From NCBI GenBank assembly GCA_027574665.1, contig CM050690.1, positions 65,319,905 to 65,383,904 on the forward strand: DNA of 64,000 bases, in the 5' to 3' direction. Under the pieces are notes generated by a model, which did not search any database, was not told the origin of the DNA, and saw nothing but the letters and a program-made list of their open reading frames with translations. Origin of the DNA: Rhynochetos jubatus (taxonomy: Eukaryota; Chordata; Aves; Eurypygiformes; Rhynochetidae). The translations under genes were made by a program, and so were the position numbers. Of the stretch, positions 39,401 to 52,785 are shown piece after piece; the first letter of the stretch is position 1; every line of letters begins with the position of its first letter.

Positions 39401-42162
39401 TGCTAGGCAAGATGACAGCCTCCATCACACTTACACTAGTGACATTTGCGTCTGAGAAAACTGAAGAATGGTAGTTCTCACATTCTGTAGGCCTCTATTT
39501 GGCCTGTGTCATAGAGCTCTGCTTGGTATTTTCTTAATACGAAAACCCTTCTTAATTTTTTAAAAAGTTAACTGTAGGAAGTTTTGGTTCTGCAGTGGGA
39601 ATAGCAGTCCAAGCACACTTCGTTGTGTGATGTGCAGACTTGAGTTGGATCTACTGTGAACCTCCCTGGCTTTCCTCTGTAGGGAAAAGAAGAAATACCA
39701 TGTAGAGTAGTGAGAGAGCAAGCAAATGTTTCCTTGTTCAACTATGATTTTTTTTTTATCCTGTGGAGTACTCTTGAAGGTTATGAAGTATATGGAAACA
39801 CTTAAGTTTCCACGTGTGATTTGCCTTAATCAATTGAAACGAGTATTTTTCAAGCAGATACTGCTCTGAAGTTTGTGAATACCTCAGGCTTGAGAGTTGT
39901 ATAGCAGGAAGGATTTTGTGGCAATGCAGTAAGCTATGACTCATGAGATCTGAGCTGGCAATGGACTTCCTCAGTAACTGTAGCCAAGTAAATGTTTCTT
40001 CATGTAAACTGTTCTTGCTTGTTTAGAATTTAAGAGGTAATATCAGTTGGTTTTATACAGAAAGATCTGGGACACTTCGATACTTGCAGTTGCCTTTATT
40101 TTACCAGGTTTCTCTGCTGGTGCTTCAGAACAAAGCTTAGGAGGCATACAGAAAGGGTATTTGGGGATGCTGGAGGCCTGTTTCTTTGTATGGAATTATG
40201 ATTTAGTGAGGCTTTTTTCTTAATGCTGGCTCTAGAAGGAGCCATTGGAGTGCATACAGGCTGCCTCTGCTGCAGACTCTTAAAGTCTGCCTAACTCACC
40301 TGTGAAAATGTTATAAAGGTTTTCAGGTACTTTCATTCATAGTGTCATGCCAGTTTGGGTTTTGCTCCCCAGTGCCCTCTCAGTTTATGTGTGTATGCTG
40401 ATAGAGGTTGCAGCGGGGTGGGGATGTTAAGGAACAGCAGCTGAAGTTCCCCAACATGCTTTAGGTCTTGAGGATAGAAAATGAAGTCCTATTTGCTTCC
40501 TGCTTTCTTGCATGACTAAAGTATTCCTCTTTCTCACTTTATCTTGGTTGTGAAAGGATGGTAGGACATACCCTGGCCTCAGCACGGGTCCCTAGCTTGT
40601 TACAGATGAAAATCCCTATTTATCCTCCAGTGTCTTGTCAGGAGGCTGGCTAAGAACTGTACTGTTTCATAATCACTTCTGAGCATAAGGAAGAAAATGA
40701 GCACTAGGCTAGAAACTGTGAACCTCAAGAAAAAAAGAGATCTAAATGAAATTAGTAGAGATCTACAAGAATAAAGTGAAGGGAAGAGAAATGGAAAAAA
40801 CTTCCAGCAAGTGTAAGAGGAGGCTCAAACTAGTCTGAGGAGAACGTTAGAATAATGAAGGACAGACGTGAGAAGTGGTGAGTAATGCTTTGTGATCTCT
40901 GCTAGATGCATCTACAGAAAACAGTAACAGCATTTATAGCAAGAACAAAACTAAGGGAAGTTTGTCCAAAGCTCAGTGGGGAGGAGAATGTAACAGATGA
41001 GACCAAAAAGTTACATACTGAAGACTGTCCAGTTACTGATGAAGACGAAATGTGAACTTATTCCTGGTTGAGAAATGCGTTAATCAAAGAAAGCTTGATT
41101 TGTTCTGTGTTAAGAAAAAAAAAAGGTCACGTGATTCAGGTGTGTTACTTGCTCTTAAAGCATATTGGAGAATTTGCCTTTCATGTTCAGTTAATTCAGT
41201 GTTCTTATGGTGGAGCCTGTCCTAAAAAAAAAAATAAAAAGCAGAAGAAAAGGGGGTGAAAATAATGGGTCTGATTTCAGTTGCTGACACAATACAGAAA
41301 ATAACTAGTTATTCGTTTGCATCTGTCAAGAGCAAATCATGTGTTACCTGCATAACTTCCTTTCGAAGCAGTATTTGGCCTTGTTAGTGCATATTTCATA
41401 TCTTCATGTGACTGACCACCTGATCAGCTGGCTTTTTGTAACATGGAACTGCAGAGTGAGCTGAGCATAATCCTAGGCCTCTGTTGCAAATGGCCTAGTC
41501 TCTTACTATAAATAATGCAAAAGTGTACATGTAATGGATGGCCCAGAAAAGTGTTCAGAGGTTTTATCTAGATCTCAAGGAAAACATTTCCCATCCCTGT
41601 CTTAGCAACAAGACACCCCATCTTTTAATACATTTGAAAATCTGTGCAAAGAAAGAGGATACATAAACCTGCCTTTGGAAAGGACAGAGGTGATGGTCTT
41701 AAATCACATGGGAAGATGTTTATGTTAGAGATGGAGGGGGCAGAAAAAAACCCTGAGGATGGTTCTGCGCTGGAATAAGTTGTGTATGCAATCAGTAGTA
41801 CTGCAGGGTTCTGAGATGAGTTTTGGCAAGTCTTCCCAATTGCATAGTGTGTAATTGCTTTTAACTCCAAAGGGCTTCCGTGTGAGAGATTGAGCAGAGG
41901 AATCCTGTCACCACAGGAAAACACTGGTAGTAATTCTTGTACGCTTGATTTTTGGTTGATTTTTTGGGAGAATATTCCATTGTTGTAGATGCATGCCCCC
42001 CACCACATGGCTAAAGGGAGGGCCTGACAGGTGGGTGGGAACAGGCCTGACACATTGATGTAGCTACCCTAAAGCTGGCAAACATCTTTATGATATATAC
42101 TGATGATAATGTAGCAAATGCAGTTTGAAGAAAAGGGGCCTGGACTAGAAGACTTCGTGTCC

Positions 42163-43215
42163 TGTATTGGATTTCCATGGCAAGGTTTTGGTAGTGGAGG
42201 AGCTACAGAGGTGGTTTCTCGGAGGAGATGCCAGAAGCTGCCCCCATATCTGACAGAGCCAGTTATGCCTGGCTGCAAGATGGAGCTGCCAGTGGCCAAA
42301 GCTCAGCTAATCAGCAGTGGTGGTAGTGTGATAACATATTTAAGAAAAGATTAAAAAATGCTGCACAGCAGCAGCTGGGAGAGAGGAGAATGAGAGAAAT
42401 AACTGCAGACCCCAAGTTCAGTGGAGAAGGATGGGGAGGAGGTTCTGCAGGCACAGAGATTGCCTGGCAGCTCATGGTGCCAGACCATGGTGAGGTTGGC
42501 TGTGCCCTGCAGCCGTGGGGGAGCAGAGACCCACCTGCAGCCCAGGGAGAACCCCATGCCAGAGCAGGGGGATGCCTGAAGGAGGCTGTGACCCTGTGGG
42601 AAGCCTGTGCTGAAGCAGGCTCCTGGCAGGAGCTGTGGACCTGTGGAGAGAGGAGCCCAGGCTGGAGCAGGTTTGCTGGCAGGACCTGAGCCTGCAGTGG
42701 ACTGACACTGGAGCATGCTGCTCCTGAAGGACTGCACCCCATGGGAGGGACCCATGCTGAAGCAGTTTGTGAAGATCTGCAGCCTGTGTTTGTAGAGGTC
42801 TGTTTGCCGTGAGAGGGATGCCCTGCTGGAACAGGGGAAGAGCGTGAGGAGGAAGGAGCAGCAGAGATGGTATGACTGCAACCCCCCTTCCCCATCCCCC
42901 TGTGCTTCAGAAGGTGAGGAGGTAGGGAAAATAGGGAGTGAAGCTGAGCCCAGGAAGAATTGAGGACTAAGGAGAAGATTTAGTTTTGTTCTTATTTTTC
43001 GTTATTGTACTCTGATTTAGATTGCCCATAAGATCAGTTAATTTCCCCAAGGGGAGTCTGTTTTGACCATGGCAGTGATTGGTGAGTGATGTCTCCCTGT
43101 CCTTATCTCGAGCCATGAGCCTTTCATTCTATTCTCTCCCCTGCCCAGCTGTGGAGGGCAGTGATAGCGCAGCTCTGGTGGGCACCTGGCCTCCAGCTGG
43201 GATCAACCCACCACA
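42163..43215 (-). mobile_element. Solo LTR of an avian ERV with 5-bp target duplication
   Basis: A 1053-bp element. The plus strand begins TGTATTGG and ends CCACCACA, so the minus strand starts TGTGGTGGGTTGATC and ends CCAATACA, with canonical TG...CA ends. It is flanked by a direct repeat TGTCC (42158-42162 and 43216-43220). A 5-bp duplication fits ERVL-like integration. Inside are imperfect tandem units around GGAGCAGG...CCATGGGAGGGACCCATGCT (about 42590-42780). No gag, pol or env remains. Its orientation is opposite to CERT1. Confidence 0.9.
42590..42790. repeat. Imperfect tandem repeat within the LTR
   Basis: Repeated units of about 40-50 bp containing 'CTG(G/A)AGCAG' followed by 'CTGTGG' or 'CCATGGG'. 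The same type of array is seen in the LTR at about 54430-54690. Confidence 0.6.
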
Positions 43216-44695
43216 TGTCCCTTCTTATGTCCCTGTGTTCTTTGGTTCAGTGAAAGCAAACCAGTGTGTAGTACCAGTTTTGAAAGTTGTTTTAACTGAA
43301 CTAAATTGAGATGGTTAGGTGTAAGTAATTAGTAGCTGCAGTTGATTGATTTGACTGTCACTTTTGTCAATTGCTGGGGTTTTTTTCTTTTTCTGTGAGA
43401 GGTTTAAATTTCTTTAAATTGAACTTGGGTTCAAATGCTTGACCATGTATGTGAAGCTTTTAAAGAAAAAGGTGAAGCTTCAGGTACTTTTGTTAAGTTC
43501 TTCCTAGCTCATTTTTATTTCGTAGTTTGGCTTCTGGTGTGCTTGTCTTCCTCCTTGATATATTTAAACAAAGATTGATTATTATGTGTAAGTAGCTTCT
43601 GATTTCCAGGTCCTTTTGAAAATAATTCACGCTGATGCTGTACTTTTGTGTCTAACAACTGACTCTTGCTTCTAGTTTTTTTGTGGAGTGTTTCACAAGC
43701 GATCCACAGTGATTTAGTTGTCTGCAGGATAAATGTATTCACAGAGTGGCTCTTGTATTGTAAAGGATGTTACTAATGTGTAGTCTTGTCTTTAGCATCT
43801 CAAATCAGTATTTGTGGTCCTTCAGATTGGGTCATTTGCCTTAACCTTAAAGCCTGTTAGCTTCCTACAGTCATTTGCATGTGTAACTTTTCTTTGTATT
43901 CCAATTCATAAAGGTATTCAGCTATACCTCTGTTAAGTTGCTTCAAGAATAGTTTTCAAGGGGTGGGAGAAGGCAGGGAAGGTTGTGTTCAGTTGGATGA
44001 TGGCTAAGAGTAGCTTTGAACTGACAGTATCATAGCACAGGGCAGATCAGATTGTGATTTTGTTTCCCTGTGCTTTCCTTACCAGCTTCATTGTAATGTT
44101 AGTAAAAGCTTTTTAGTATTTGAGGCATGTAAACGGAAAGTTAAATGCATTTGAGTGGTGATACTGGAAACAATTGCATGTTGCTCCCAGTTATCTGACA
44201 ATCCTCTTATACATGGTGAAAATATTTGAGATATCTTTTAGTTCCCACTCTTCCTTGGTGTCTTGCTGTAGCTTCCTTTATGGTTCTATCCTGGTGCTTT
44301 TTGCTACATTGTATGTATTTCTTCCATCTAAAATCAGTAGTGATAGCAATCACCACAATCTTTTTCCTGCTTTGAAATTAAAAACATACACATATATGAT
44401 GGGTGTATTTTCCTGGCCATGTCCAGGAGAAAAGGATTTCTTTTCAAGTATGAAGTTTTGGGCAATGTTTGTGTGAAACATCAACAATTTTATTCATTAA
44501 GTGTGTTAAACAGCCTTTTCTATTTCAGAAGCCTTTCATTTTTCATTATGGAAGTGTGTATATTAAGTATTTGAGACACTGCGTAAAATGGATTTAGAAA
44601 CTAGGGTTTATTCAAGACAGTATAGACCAGGATTTTTAATTACAGTGTTTGTGTGTCAAAATACTCTTGTGAAGTATTGTTGATAATGTTGCTAA

Positions 44696-44860
<165 letters not shown>

Positions 44861-47800
44861 TGACTTTCTTTCTCACTCCATCAGATCTGGTGGTGGTCGT
44901 GGAGAGTTACAAACTTCCCTGTACAGTTATTAAAGTACTCAAGGTATTTATGACAGGGAAAAGTTGCACAACAAAGGCTGTGTGTTAAATAGGTTTCAAA
45001 GGAATGGTTTTGCTTGTTTTTCATAGGTAAGAGTTTAGAGAACTTGGAGCTAACAGCTGTGAACCTTTCTTGGGTGCTCTAGATTGAAAAAGGGAAAGCT
45101 TATGTTTGTGTGAACTTTTTAATGATTTTAGCCATCCTCTCACTGATTATTGAATTGATTCTTATCTGTCCTGGATGTTTAATGTGTTAGTCTTAGAGTC
45201 AGTTTTCCTAGGTTATCATTCTGGTTTTAAGCTTCTCTTTCCTCATTTGTCTGCTTTCACTATAACTAATTACAGGCTTTTGTCTCCATGTCTTTTAAGG
45301 CCCTAATCTGCATTAGCAATTTCTGATCTATTCCTTATGCCTTCCAATTAAGTCATTTTTTTATTTTACCTAAAGGGCTTGAAGATCAACTTGTGTTCTT
45401 GAAGTACGTGGCATGTGAAACATCCATTATGTTTTCAGGCACAAGATAGGCACTGCCCCAAGGAGTTGAGTTTAACTACAGTACCTAGCACAATGCAGCT
45501 TCTGCATCTGGGTTATACAGGTGTAACAGGAATACAAGTTAAAATAGGTATCTAAGTAGGTATGCATTTTTACCTTGAGCTTCTTCAAGTAATGCTTATG
45601 TAAGTACTATGTCTCCTTAGGAAATTTCACCTTTTATTAGGCAGTCCTTATAATAATCAGTGTGTGCTCTTTAAATTTAAAATGCTGCCATTTGATAATG
45701 GTTTTGTAAAAAAAAAACTCATCTCAGACCATTAGTCCAGTTATATCTTGGCATTTTTACCTTCAGTTTGTTTTATTGTTACCTCTGTATCATAGAAAAT
45801 TAAAATGAAGTTACAAAACCAGGATTCTTTTCTGTAGTCTAGTGAAAAAATCCAGAGCTAACTGTGGAGTATTCTTGAGACAATTACCCCAATTTAATAC
45901 TCAAATATTTTCACCAAAAGTACTGGAATAGGTTACTATTGCAGTACCTGAAAGAAATCTCAGGAGGATAAATTGAACAAGTTGCTGGATTACACGTCTG
46001 TAGAGCTGGTATTTCAAAAACTGCTTTACAGGTGTGGGGTTGTGAGGGATATGGAACTTGATAACCATGGGCTAAAATTCAAACTAGGATTGGTGAATGA
46101 TTTAGCTGCTGAAATGCAGAATTTAACCTGAAATTTGGAGAAGAAATGCAGAAAAACTCAAATCCTGCACAACCTCAGAGGGAAGTATCTTTCATGCTGT
46201 TCTTTCCCTCTTCTAAAGCTATCCTTAACTTTTCCTGAGTTCTGAGCTGACAGTTACGTAAAACCACCTGTTTATAGTACAGAAGTATCAAGTGGTAATA
46301 GATTAGTGTTTGTCATTGTGTAAGTTGTTTTTCTGTGTTGCTTATATACAAAAAAGTCTTGTATTATCAACTCTGAATTTTCTTCTCCTTTACAGTCCAG
46401 ACTCTGTTATGAGGTATCTGTTTGCACTCCTTTTTCTGTCTGGTATTACTGGTAAACTTAAGTCATCTTATTCAACCTCCTTTTCAGATCGTTAATGAGC
46501 ATTGAGGAGCATGAGTTCTAGCATTCCAAAAGTGACCTCCCTCTGTGAAAAATCCTGATTAATTATGTAGTTTTTCCACTTAAAAGAAGTTTCTTTTAAT
46601 ATTGATTTCAGTTTGGACAGTTTAAACTTCCATGTTTGCAACAATTTGGTGGTTCTGAAAAAAAAATTAAAAATGGTACTGCATCTGCTTTCAACATTTA
46701 AAGGACTGGAATGAGAGGTTTCTTGGATAATTCCACTATCCATTTTTACAGTGTTTACTTAGAGTTAGTATTGGGATAGGGGCAGTGAGTGCTTTTCTCA
46801 TTATTTTATTAAAATTACCTTTCTGTTCATTGCTAAGAGTGAGTAGTGTGTTGTGGAATGTTATATAAACTGAAAAAAGTATGTCTGCAAGTAAGAAGGT
46901 GAAATAAAAAAATCTTTCTGTATATGCTGAACTTGCAAGAAGTAGTTTTGTTTGCATCTTGCTCTCCTAATGTTATAACACTAGACTGGACTATTCAAAA
47001 TCTGGTGACCTTTTCAGTGTGTGTAGTTCGCAGTTTCATGGCTTTTTGACATGTTTCAGTTTCTTACACAAACTTTTTTACTCTCTGGTGTTTACAGTAT
47101 TCGATACAAATAGCACTTGTCTTCATTCTTAAATGGAGAGTGAAATATGGCACATCACTCCTAAATAAACCGTCAAACCATTTAATATATTAATGCAATA
47201 CATTATTTAAAAGCATTCTTTGTAGTATGCAACTAGATACCATGATCAAGGCAAGGAAATCAGCAAAAGGCAGTGCAGTATTGTAACAATAGCTTGGGCT
47301 GGAGTTAAAAGTTTATCACTGAATCTCAGAAAATAATGAATAATCATCATTTTTTCCCAGTGCAATATTATGTTGTCTTCATAATACAATAGCAGCTTCA
47401 TGTGATGAATGTTGTACATGTGGAGGTGCATCTGTTACTACTAACTGTTCTTACTAAAATACATACAGGAATCTTATCACCAGAAGCCTTAAAGTGCTGT
47501 GTGCACATAAGTGGGTGTAATTAAACATAAATGTCCAAATACAGTTTTCAGTCTGGTTATTGTTAATGTTTCCTAAAGAACTTGCTCCAAATGTCTTTGT
47601 TTCTGTATTTTCCAAAATGAGTTGTTAGTGCTATATCCTATAACTTGTATACAACTTCACAGAAAAAATTGTGCTGGTTAATAACATTAATAGGGTTTGA
47701 AAAATAGGGTTTCTTGGAGTCTGAAGTCAGTACCATTTCTCATTTGCATTTGTATGAACAGCGCTGCAGTGATTCTTAGTTTCAAGGTACTTTTCACCAT

Positions 47801-49665
47801 CCTATAATTTTTTTCAGCTCTTGTGGAAGTTTTATATCAAAATACTTGATTGAGAATAAGAGAAGATGGCCTTTTTTGAGACAAAATATCCCATTTCAAT
47901 CAAAAGTGCAGATTTTTGTCTGCTTACTCTGAAACTTTCTGAAGGAATTTTCCTGGTCAGATTACTGAAATTCAAGCAAAAGTTCCTTGACAAGCTGTTA
48001 CCAAATTTTTTCTTGTTACCAAATAAAAATTGGTTTTGTTTGAGAACTAGGTTCTTGAGCTGACACATAATTTCCTCTCTCAATTTTATTCAGACTATTT
48101 CCTTTACTAAGCAGTCATTCTGATTAACTTGAGTCTGCTGCTGTATAATGTACTTTTTTGTTAGTTTTTGAAGCTCTTTGTTGCTTACTGAGTGGGTAGA
48201 TAGTTCTGGTAGGCTGCTTGCTAACAAAAGTGTGTTTGTGAGACTTACTGTAGCATGTCACAAGGTTGTTTATCTTTAGAGTATGAAAGATGGACTGAAA
48301 CTTTGTGACTATGTTTCATTGTGCTCCAAACAGAGAAAACACTGATTTAAAATGAATTTTATATAAAATTTGAATATGAGCAGACTTAGAAAAACTTTCT
48401 GCTTAGCAACACCAATGAGTAGCTGATAGCCAAGAAATGTAAAACATGTAATGTTCAAGCATAAATGCTGTTAGAATTTGCTCTTTACCATTGCATTAGC
48501 CTTTTCTTGTACTGAGGTTCCCGAACGCTTACTAGATTAAATTTTTCAAATACAGCTTCTAAAATGCTTATTAATCTCCCTGAACTAGAGGAGGGGAAAA
48601 GGCTAATAAAACAGCAGTAAGACCGTCAGGGAGGCAGATGAGGAAATAGTTAATGTGTAACCAGGAGTTCTTTCTTCTGTTTAAATGTTTCATTGAATCT
48701 GCTGAGCAAGTGTTGGTAAAACATCTGTTTGTACGGGGGTGTATCATTAGGATGCTCCTTAGTTCTTCTACTCTAAGAGGTAGTCAGGTCTAGGGTGGTG
48801 GCTGACCTTTTCTTGGGTGGATCTAATAGCAGTGTATGTTGCTGAAGAACTCGAGGTCAGACTGGTTTTCCACATTTCTCCAGTGTAAAAACATTGATGG
48901 TGCATTAACTCCAAAGTGAGGATGCTTTTGAAGAGTTACTCTACTTAATAAACTGAAGGACTGACTCCAGGTTTCTATTGTGTTTTGAAAATGGAGTATG
49001 GAATTTCTAAACTAAGATTAGGGAAACTGGCTTAAATATTGTTACTTCTGTGGGGAGAATTGTCTGGGTTTACCTGTAGAGAACACGGACTCCTGCAGCA
49101 TGTAACTAACAAAGCAAATTAATATGTGCTATGTAGTATGAATAAACAAGATTTACTTTTTTTACTGAAGTGGAAAGGGTTTCTTTACACATAATAAACT
49201 TATCCAAGGTTTTCATTCTTTACCCTCTACTCTTGTAGAGTTGATATATTAACTTATAAACTTGCATTCCTTCCCAGAGATATAGATGAGGGGAGTGAAT
49301 AGCTGTTTGCTGTGAGAACCACCTGGATAATTAAACTTACTTTGTGCAAATTAACTTGAATTCCTGGGATCCAGATAATAAATTATTCTAATGTTAATCT
49401 AACACCTGAGTTGAAAACTTGAGAATTTGTCTAGAAGTTAACATTTCATGAGAACCTGGATCAGCTTAGGTTTGTCCCATTTTGTTCCATCTTAGTTTTA
49501 ATTTTTTTCCACACAGATTCTGCATGTGTTGGTGACATTGTGACTCTTCAGCAAAACAAGTTGTCAATGTTAAGTCTTGGTTTTTCAAAATCCTGTGTTT
49601 ATCAAACTGAAATACTGTTTTAAGTCTTGCTGAACTTCTTATAATACCTTTCTTTGGTGTGTCAG

Positions 49666-49719
49666 TCTGGAAAAGGTCTTTCTCTAGAAGAATATCTAGA
49701 TATCCAACAAATTCAGCAG
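49666..49719 (+). CDS. CERT1: Candidate CERT1 cassette exon (54 nt, in frame)
   Basis: Speculative. A 54-nt open segment sits between a plausible acceptor (branch-like TGCTGAAC at about 49629, pyrimidine-rich CCTTTCTTT, GTGTCAG) and a consensus donor CAG|GTAAGG. CERT1 exon 3 ends in phase 0, and this segment reads through without a stop as 18 residues, SGKGLSLEEYLDIQQIQQ, so its inclusion keeps the CERT1 frame. I know of no such exon in mammalian CERT1. It would insert between the PH domain and the serine-repeat motif. It could also be a chance pseudo-exon, since such splice-site pairs occur in long introns. Confidence 0.3.
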
Positions 49720-52191
49720 GTAAGGAGTAGGTAGGTTTTCTTTTTCATTTTGAAATTATGATACACAAGGTGTTTATCTACAGCAGGAGGCATGAATTAC
49801 AAAGTCTGGCTCTGAAAAGGCACCAGATGACTACCTTGAAAGATTGACTACTTCATTGTGTTTACTGTTGATTAGACACCAGAGAGGAGTCAGCTACTTA
49901 GGGTTTTAAAGAAACACTGGAAAGTGTCTGCACAAATGTCTCTTCTAGCATTTTTTTAACAAACAGCTTTCGGAGAGGGCATGTGGCAGCCTTAGGGGGT
50001 TAATTCTAATTCCTAATGTACTACAACTTGCTTTTTTGAGTTGCCAGTTGTCAAACTCAGTAAGACACTTCACGTGCCACGTTTTTTGCATTGTTCAAGT
50101 ATAAATCTAGTTAAGATGGTAAAAAAAAAAAAAGCTGGATTTGGCAGGCTAGTAAACTCAAATTTAGGCATAAGTGTTAAAACAGTTGATTCACTTCCTT
50201 TTGTTAAACACTGATACACTTCCAAACAAGTGAACTAAACTTGGGGCGTCTAGTTTTGAGGCAATTCTTTTCTGAATGTGGATCCTAGTTCATAGATTAA
50301 TTTAGGAAACAGCAGAGCAAACTTTAAACAGTGTAAATTTGATTGCAGTTAATAAGGACATTTTAGAATTTTGTTGTGGGGAAAGAAAAATCATTATCTT
50401 GAAAATTTTTCACAATGTGCTTGCTAACTACACAAAATGTGGGGGTTTTTTTCACCTAACCTAAAAAAAGTTGTTACCTTATGTACAATGTATTGAGTCA
50501 TTAACTTGACCCTCAAGGTCATCTGCATGTTGTGTTTTCTTTTGTCAAAGTACTGTTCTGAAGGAGTTACTGAATATGCTGTTACGCACTGAAAAATACT
50601 ACTACTAACAGTAATTGTGATGTTGAAACAGAAAAGGCACCCAGATAGGCAGGTGTCTGAGGGGAGGACAGAAGGTAGAGGTGGGTCTTAGGTAGTGTAA
50701 CATGAGTGCAACACCATACAAAAGCAAAACTTCCAATGGCTGAAACTAGAGCACCATAGCTTTGTGTACTTGAGGAGCATCTTAAATATAAAAATATAAC
50801 CCACAGTATTCTTAAAGGAGCCCCCTCAAACTGTCTAGTTTCAATTCTAAAAGGTTGAATTATTGTCAGATTGCTTAAATTCATTGGTAATACAAATCAG
50901 CTTCCAGGTAAACAGGATGAAGCACATCACATAAGAGACAGAAGGCCAAGTTTAAGAAATATTTTAATTTTGTACTTCAGTATTTTATTTCTCTTATGAA
51001 CTCGAGTACAAGAAGTTATGCAGGAGTAATTTTTTTTCAAACTTAGAAGAAACCTTAAATTTCACTTCCAACTTGATAAGCACCAAGAGTATCTAAATTC
51101 CCTGCATTTTGTCCCGTCATTGGGCAGCTTCACCTTCAGACTGAGACCCAAGTGCATCTACCTGTTCCTTCAACCTAATAGCTGTGTTAAGAAATTTCAC
51201 GTTAGCAATACTGGAAGTCAAGCTTTTGTTTGAATGCTGTATGTAAATATTGATCTGTGATATTAGTTTTAGTTAGCTGTGCTAAGAAAACATTGGAAAA
51301 TGCTAAGGCAGGTAACTTTCTCATACTACTATTGTCTTAGCAGTGGATGCCAGAGCAAAAAAAATCTGACCAGTTAATCTGGTCAGAAACCAGTATCAAA
51401 AGTTCTATTTTGTGCAAAATAGAGGTCAGGTTATCAACAGGGAAGGGAGAGTACAGAAGGGTACATGCTTAACTTCTCCAGAGTCTTTCAGCAATAGTAA
51501 GGAGAGCTCTAACATTCTGTGAAGACACAGGGTAGTTTTCTTTCCTGCATCTCTCGAAATCCCATGCCAACATTGAACTGATTTACTGACAGTGCCAATA
51601 AAGACATGCAAAAAATCACTCTAAATTTGTGTGGCCAGTCTGAAACTAGTATTGGTAAGATAATTCAGAATTAATAGAAAAGTATATGCAGAGTAGGAAT
51701 GCTATGGAAACAATTTAGCATGCTGATATAACAAACTTTTAAACTGGAAATTAAATGAGAAGTTTAAATTTCTGCCATCAGTAAATACAATGCATTAAAC
51801 TTAATTTTCTTATTCTCTGGCAGATTTTGTGGAACCACTGAGATCAGTAGTTTGGATGTTAGTGTAGGCTATATTTAAAGTGCATGACGAAACACTGTGC
51901 CAGCAATCTTCAGAAGTCTGTGTTGGTGTTACGACCTTTATAAATCTAACTTTTCGGTGCCAGTGTACTGTGTTGCTGACAATTAGGCACTATCAGGTAA
52001 TTTCTAGCAACTGTTACCTGTTCTAATGTTGATGAGTGAAAGCTAATTATAAGCACAACCTTGTTGATTATTTTAAAATTAACACTTTGCAATAGCGTGA
52101 TTTCAGATATGTCGTATGGGGGAGAGCAATAGAAATGGTGTCTGTTGCCATTCCTGCAGCTACTTCCTCTCCTGGAGTTCACGTTTCAGTA

Positions 52192-52785
52192 TGCCATGGT
52201 TTAGGCCCTGCTGGCAGCAAAGCTGCTTCCTCACTCCTCCCACAGTGGGATGGGGAGGAGGAGATACAAGGGAAGGCTTGTGGGTTGAGACCAGGGCAGG
52301 GAGGGATCACTCACCAGTCATGGTCACGGGCAAAACAGACTCTACTTCTGTGGAAAAGAACTTATTAATTTAGTTCTTCTACTTTCTGGGATCACATCAG
52401 ATTAGGACAATGAGGGATAAAACCAGATCTTAAAACACCTTCCCCCCACCCCTCCCTTCTCCCTAGGCTCAGCTTTGCTTGCCATTCCTCTACCTCCTCC
52501 CCTCCAGCAGCGCAGTGGAATGGGGGCTGTGGTCAGTTAATCACACATCTCTGCTGCTCCTTCCTCCTCAGAAAGTTCTTTCTCATGTCCAACTCCTCTC
52601 TCTTTCCCCATGTCTCTCTTGTTTTCCCCTCTTAAATATGTTAATCACAAAGGTGCTGATTGGCTTGGTCATGGCCAGAGACAGATCTGGCTTGGAGCTG
52701 GGGAAGCTTCCAGCACCTTCTCACAGGAGCCACCCCTGTAACCTCTCTTTTGCTACCAAAACCCTGTCACACAAACATGATAATG
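52192..52785 (+). mobile_element. Avian ERV LTR, shortened copy
   Basis: The plus strand begins TGCCATGGTTTAGGCCCTGC and carries GTGGGATGGGGAGGAG, GGGAGGGATCACTCACCAGT and GGGCAAAACAGACTC. It also has the AAATATGTTAATCACAAAGG and GGCTTGGTCATGGCCAGAGA blocks, and ends near CACACAAACATGATA. The same blocks, in complementary order, form the LTR at 54185-55053. The central GC-rich tandem section present in the 42 kb copy is missing here. No target duplication was found. Confidence 0.82.

Noticed and set aside
42311..42895. 194- and 176-codon frames on the minus strand
   Set aside because: They are within the solo LTR tandem-repeat section. LTRs do not encode protein, and the Ser/Pro-rich composition follows from the repeats.
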